From Branchiostoma floridae (lineage: Eukaryota > Chordata > Leptocardii > Amphioxiformes > Branchiostomatidae): DNA of 64,000 nucleotides. The notes under the pieces were generated by a model that worked only from the letters and a program-made list of their open reading frames with translations, did not search any database and was not told where the DNA came from. Below, one piece after another: positions 59,641 through 64,000 of this stretch. The stretch lies in contig NC_049995.1 of the NCBI RefSeq assembly GCF_000003815.2, positions 13,106,062 through 13,170,061 of the forward strand. Direction: 5' to 3'. How positions within the stretch are numbered: the stretch's first letter is position 1; each line of letters begins with the position of its first letter. The translations under genes were made by a program, and so were the position numbers.

Positions 59641-60930
59641 AGATTCAAGTAAAATTTTTGACATAAACAACTTTAAAATGATAAATTTTGGCACTTTTCT
59701 GAGGGGAAATTTGTTTTCTTTTGGCCTCCTGACGTGACCTTCCGTGACCCCGCACAGAGCCACACCTGTGCGCGTCAGCCGGAGAGTTCATTGAATCAAA
59801 GACCTAGCCAATCAGCGAAGAGGAGGCCAAAGGCTAATTAATATTCATAAGCGGGGCCTCATGATCCCGTATATAGCAGTGTTCCCGCCAGGGGGAGCGA
59901 AGCCCGCCTAAGGCTCTCGCATTTTAGACTATTCAGAAGGCTTTATATTGTATCAGTTCTTAGGGGCATATCTATGATAATCGCAGCAGTCACTTAACTT
60001 CTCTTCAGGAGTTTAGCGTAACACTTTTTCATGTCAAACCGTCAAAGGCAACTAAAAACAAACTTTAACGTTACTGAGTTCAACAGTACTTATAACTTGT
60101 TATCCGAAGTTGAAACGCTAGCGATGGTATTTTCGCTGCGCTGTTAGCTCCGTGCGACTGTTGTTGACGGTCTTATAACGGTATATTTTGCACCCCTGTA
60201 CCCTGGTATGAGTAACATTTGGTATAGATAGGCATAAGATAGTTGGTAAAATGATCCAAGTAAAATTTTTGGCATAAAGTACTGTAAAAGGCTTAATTAC
60301 AGCACTTTTTTTAGGGGAAATTGGTTTTCTTTCGTTCTCCATGCCATGACCTTTCGGACGTTCACCCCACAGAGCCGACATCTGCACCTGCGTCTAGCCG
60401 GCAGGAAGAGTTAATTCAATTAATGGTTCAGCCAATCAACGAAGAGGAAAGCGAAGGCTAATTAATATTCATAAGCGGGACCACACAATACGTTAACTTG
60501 AAGACTCAGGCCGTACAGACTTCTCGCCAGGATTTTTTCAAAGCGTCGGACAGGGGTCCGGGGGCCGCCGAATGTCCCAGGCGGGGTCCAGGGGCAGGGC
60601 CACTGTGGGGGGGACCCAGGTGGGCGAAGCCCCCCTGGAAGCTCTTGCATTTTAGACTATTGAGAAGGCTTCTTTTATCAGTTTTTTTAGGGCCATATCT
60701 ACGATAATCGTAGCAGTCACTTACTTCTCTTCAGCAGTTTGACTTTAAAATATTTCGGGTCAAAGCTTCAAAGACAACTAAAACCTCATAAACAACAAAC
60801 TTTACTTAGCTCAACAGTATACAAAAATATTGTACGGGTTGCCATCCTTAGTTGAAGCGCTTATTTATAGCGCTAGTATTTTCGCTGCGCCGTTAGCCGC
60901 CGTGCGACTTTTGTTGTCGGTCTGATATCC
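59566..60930. repeat. Direct duplication of about 600-740 bp following the 163-bp array
   Basis: Copy 1 about 59566-60160, copy 2 about 60190-60930. Shared blocks: ggtatagataggcat, agtaaaatttttg.cataaa, ggctaattaatattcataag, cattttagactatt, gataatcg.agcagtcactta and ttcgctgcgc.gttag. Copy 2 holds a GC-rich stretch at about 60550-60640 that copy 1 mostly lacks. Confidence 0.8.
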
Positions 60931-62744
60931 CTACGTCGCCGCCTCGCTGATATTCCCACGGACATGTTTCAAGAAAAATACCCAGCAAAAAACGCTGCTC
61001 TGCGTCAAATTCTATTCTATAAAACATGTGGGACTCAGTGTTACAGTCTAAATATTTTGTAGAAGCACCGCTGTAGGAAAGAAGGTCCAAGCAATGTAAA
61101 ACATCACGTAGCATGAAGTTTGCTGTCAACTGGCACACAGCACATGACTGTTTGAAACTCTAAGTCTAATCAACAGCCGTGTTTGATTGATAGCCGGCGG
61201 TCCTTTGATGAAGTCGGCGAAAGGTGCGTTAGTTAGAAAATCTGCGTTTAGTTTTGATACGTAATTATAAGTAAGACAGTGGCGAGAATGATTATTTTCT
61301 CATCAATATTCTCTTCAGAATTATTTGAACTTAATTGTACATCTAAACAATTGGCTTACCTGTGCAATGTTTATATGATTAATGATCAGTGTACTGAAAT
61401 CATGTGTAACGTATGGCTCCTAGTCAATAGATCAGCATTTTCTCTATAGTGACCACCTGTCTATAGTGGCCACATTTCCTAGTGCTGTTGTTGTTTGACA
61501 TAAACTTTGAACATTTAAATTGTAAGTAACTTTAAACTGCCAGAGTTTCAGCCCAATAAAACACTCTCAGCGCCAGGGTATGAACAGACTGACCAGACAG
61601 ACGAAAATAAATCCTCGAACAAGGTTCAATCGTATCTTCCGGGTCTGGCAGGAAGTTGTTAAACTAAAATAAGAATAGGCTCGATGGCTGATTGCATACA
61701 AAGTAAAACAGTTTAACAGTTTTACAGCTTGAAGAAAACAAACGCTCCTACAGTACCTGCACCTGCTTGATAATTATTAAATCGAATGCCCTACTTGAAT
61801 AAAAAAAGTTCACTGCAATAATAAATGTACCCACATCACAAGGAGCTTATACTTTTTTAAACTTACACCTAGTTATCGTACTGAAAATTGTTAATGACAT
61901 TACATGAAGTCATTCAACAATTTTCAGTCATGATGAAAATTTTCTGAATGGAAGGTGTGATTATTGTCATTTTCTGAAAAATAGAAGCAAGCTCTGTTTT
62001 TACCTGGAATCAATTCACAATACCAGTCCACTTTGGGGGATAATGTACTGTTAAGAGGATGTTCCATTTTTGCGCAGGGGTGATTTGGAACAGTCCAATG
62101 TTGCGTGGGAAGGGGTATGGCTGAAATATGCTGTATTTGCTCTTAAGCAAATGTCGGCCTTTCTAGTTAAATTTGCTATTCAAGTCCATGGAGATTAATC
62201 TTTGTACAGGAGATGACTGCCTTGTGCATAGTGATTACGTACATCAGAATATCATATGGGATATTAATCTAAATTTATTACACATTGCATATGTCAAACT
62301 GACCCAGAATGTGTCATATGAATTGTTACATTTCAAAATTAATAGCGAACGTCAGTAAGTATCAAACAATGGTGGCATCTGTCAAAAATCTATTTGACTC
62401 ATTTTTTTTTTTGCACAGTGGTAGTACTTGGTACACAACCCCTAGAAATAGATTTCTTTCTGCTCAGAACCCCTCGTTGCTATGGCAACAGACCAAGATT
62501 CGGACACAAAGCTTAAGACGTAGAACGAGCTGAGGGTCTGGAGGACCGATCTTCCATTGATTGATAGATATCCTGTCATGTCATCTGCCAGAGGCAATAA
62601 TCAGAGAAAGAGCGCTCCGGCAAAACGTTGTTGAGACAGGTGGCTCTTGCTTACGTGGTCTTCTCGAGCGGAGGGTCTGTGCGACGAAAACAATGTACGC
62701 ACGTGCTTTACACCTCTTTCATCGAGGGCTGCGACACCCTGATA
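60931..62744. other. Intergenic, nothing recognised except a hairpin
   Basis: No coding-like frame. The hairpin at 61880 is the only structured signal I see. Confidence 0.5.
61880..61928. repeat. Near-perfect hairpin
   Basis: actgaaaattgttaatgac and, inverted, gtcattcaacaattttcagt, separated by ten bases. One bulged base only. Confidence 0.8.
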
Positions 62745-62985
62745 CCCCCCTTTACACTAGGACGGCGCTCTCGCCGCGCTTTCATTGCGACCTCAAATCT
62801 GACATATCTCTCAACGAATTGAATAGCAAAGAAATTGATCTTTTTACACTTGATTGTGTTTTGTTGTCTTTTCAGGCATACGTTTACGTTTTGTATAGTA
62901 TATCCTGTGTGAAAACGAAGGTTACACGTATCCTATTTAGGTCGCAGTTAGAGCGCTGTGCGATCGCTGTCTCGTGGAAAGGGGG
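62745..62985. mobile_element. MITE of the ctctcactgcgacc family, copy 2
   Basis: Starts ccccccctttacactagga and ends with gtcgcagttagagcgc and tggaaaggggg. It abuts copy 3 directly. Confidence 0.75.
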
Positions 62986-63210
62986 CTAGACCACTAGACG
63001 GCGATCGCGCGGCGCTCTCACTGCGACCTGATAGGATATGTGAAACCTTCACTTACATACTAGGTACTTCATACAAAATGCAAAAGTATGACCTAAAAGA
63101 CAGCACAGAGTTTGAAAATATCCGTTTCTTTTCTACGCAATTCGTTGAGCGATCTATCAAATTTTGGGTCGCACCGAGAGCGCGACGCACGAGAGCGCCG
63201 CCCTAGTGGT
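62986..63210. mobile_element. MITE of the ctctcactgcgacc family, copy 3
   Basis: Starts ctagaccactagacggcg, then ctctcactgcgacctgatag. Ends gggtcgcaccgagagcgc and gccgccctagtggt. The core block ttcttttctacgcaattcgt matches copy 1. Confidence 0.75.
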
Positions 63211-63599
63211 ATTACGTCGACGTTACATTCACCAGATGCTACAGGGGACAAAAAAAAACGAGAATTCGCCAAATCATTTATCAATCCCATTGATAGAAAA
63301 GATTTCGTTTCCTCTATGTTTTGTCATCACATTTATCCGCCCCGTCTATCACTAAAACCCAGTTCGGACGTTATAGGGCCCCTTAACAATCACCGTCTAA
63401 AGAAAAGAATGAACAACTAAGCATCGGTCATAGATTTGTTTATTGGCAGATACTCTACAGCGTTCATCAAAAATGACAGGTTTCACCCAAGTACATCTGG
63501 CTCCTCACATGTGAAAACCGCCTGCCAATATCCACAATTCAAATCCTGCTGTCCGATCCAGATAGGATATTCGGCTATGTCTTAAACGGTCTTCGAAAA

Positions 63600-64000
63600 C
63601 GGTTTACGCAGCTTTCGGGAACGAAAAGTATGATATAAAAGACACCAAACTACGAAAGACGTAAAGAGAATAGTCGAGGGCATTATTTTTGTATATTTTA
63701 AGGCATACATTTCTATTTTTCGTTTCAACAGATAGCACGGTCGGGCCTAGGATGGAAATATACCGTTAGCCCAATGCTTAGGTCACATTTCCAAAGCGGG
63801 GCCCGACCGGGATGTTCTAAGAGACGAAAAAAATAAAATTTTATACCCAGAGATATACGCAAAGTATGCCCATAAATCTTATGTTGACATGTTGTATATT
63901 TTGATATCTTTTATATCATTCGTTTCCCCCCCGAAAGCTGCACGGCCGAGACCCGGTTTGGAAATGTGACCTAAGCCTAACCGGGGCTCAACCAAAGGTT
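63600..64000. mobile_element. gggccccg-ended MITE family, tail-to-tail copies
   Basis: gcagctttcgggaacgaaaa to cggtcgggcc is one copy. ggtcacatttcc and gggcccgaccggg at about 63780 are inverted again near 63950-63980 (gagacccggtttggaaatgt), giving a second, opposite copy that runs to the window edge. Confidence 0.55.

Noticed and set aside
62561-63420. Several plus-strand frames of 60-140 codons
   Set aside because: They lie on palindromic MITE copies and do not continue beyond them.

Overview
The window is animal nuclear DNA, most likely from a cephalochordate (Branchiostoma, amphioxus). That assignment is an inference. It rests on long introns with consensus GT-AG sites, a chordate-type nicotinic receptor gene structure, a large one-exon leucine-rich-repeat (LRR) receptor, dense small palindromic transposons, and local tandem duplications about every kilobase. 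No bacterial, viral or organellar gene was seen.

Five genes can be supported. On the + strand is a one-exon LRR membrane receptor at 9342-11921. Its cytoplasmic tail carries a canonical ITAM and a coding minisatellite. On the - strand are four genes. An alpha-type nicotinic acetylcholine receptor subunit occupies 15329-26546 in eight exons and reads as one continuous 481-codon frame. Two neighbouring one-exon paralogues of an unrecognised five-segment membrane protein lie at 41572-42435 and 46411-47184, with matching TATA promoters. A three-Ig-domain type I membrane protein spans 49473-57294 in eleven exons (465 codons) and ends in an NPxY-type tail.

By region: 0-9 kb holds tandem duplications, two tRNA-derived SINE copies, a reverse-transcriptase remnant, a C-tract-ended MITE and a TATA-bearing repeat in three copies. 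9.3-12.3 kb is the LRR receptor. 15-26.6 kb is the nicotinic receptor; its introns hold a 5'-truncated LINE, CA arrays, several tandem repeats, a TTAA-flanked piggyBac-like element with four CRE palindromes, and a MITE next to exon 3. A further MITE overlaps the stop codon. 27-41 kb has no gene I can support and is a mosaic of MITEs and duplications. 41.2-48.5 kb is the duplicated membrane-protein locus. 49-57.3 kb is the Ig gene. 57.9-64 kb is MITEs, a SINE, a 163-bp tandem array and a larger duplication.

The LRR-ITAM receptor, the Ig protein with short signalling-like mini-exons and the nicotinic receptor are all cell-surface proteins, but nothing in the sequence shows that they act together. 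Exon boundaries come from reading splice consensus, phase and protein family patterns by eye, with no alignment or expression data.
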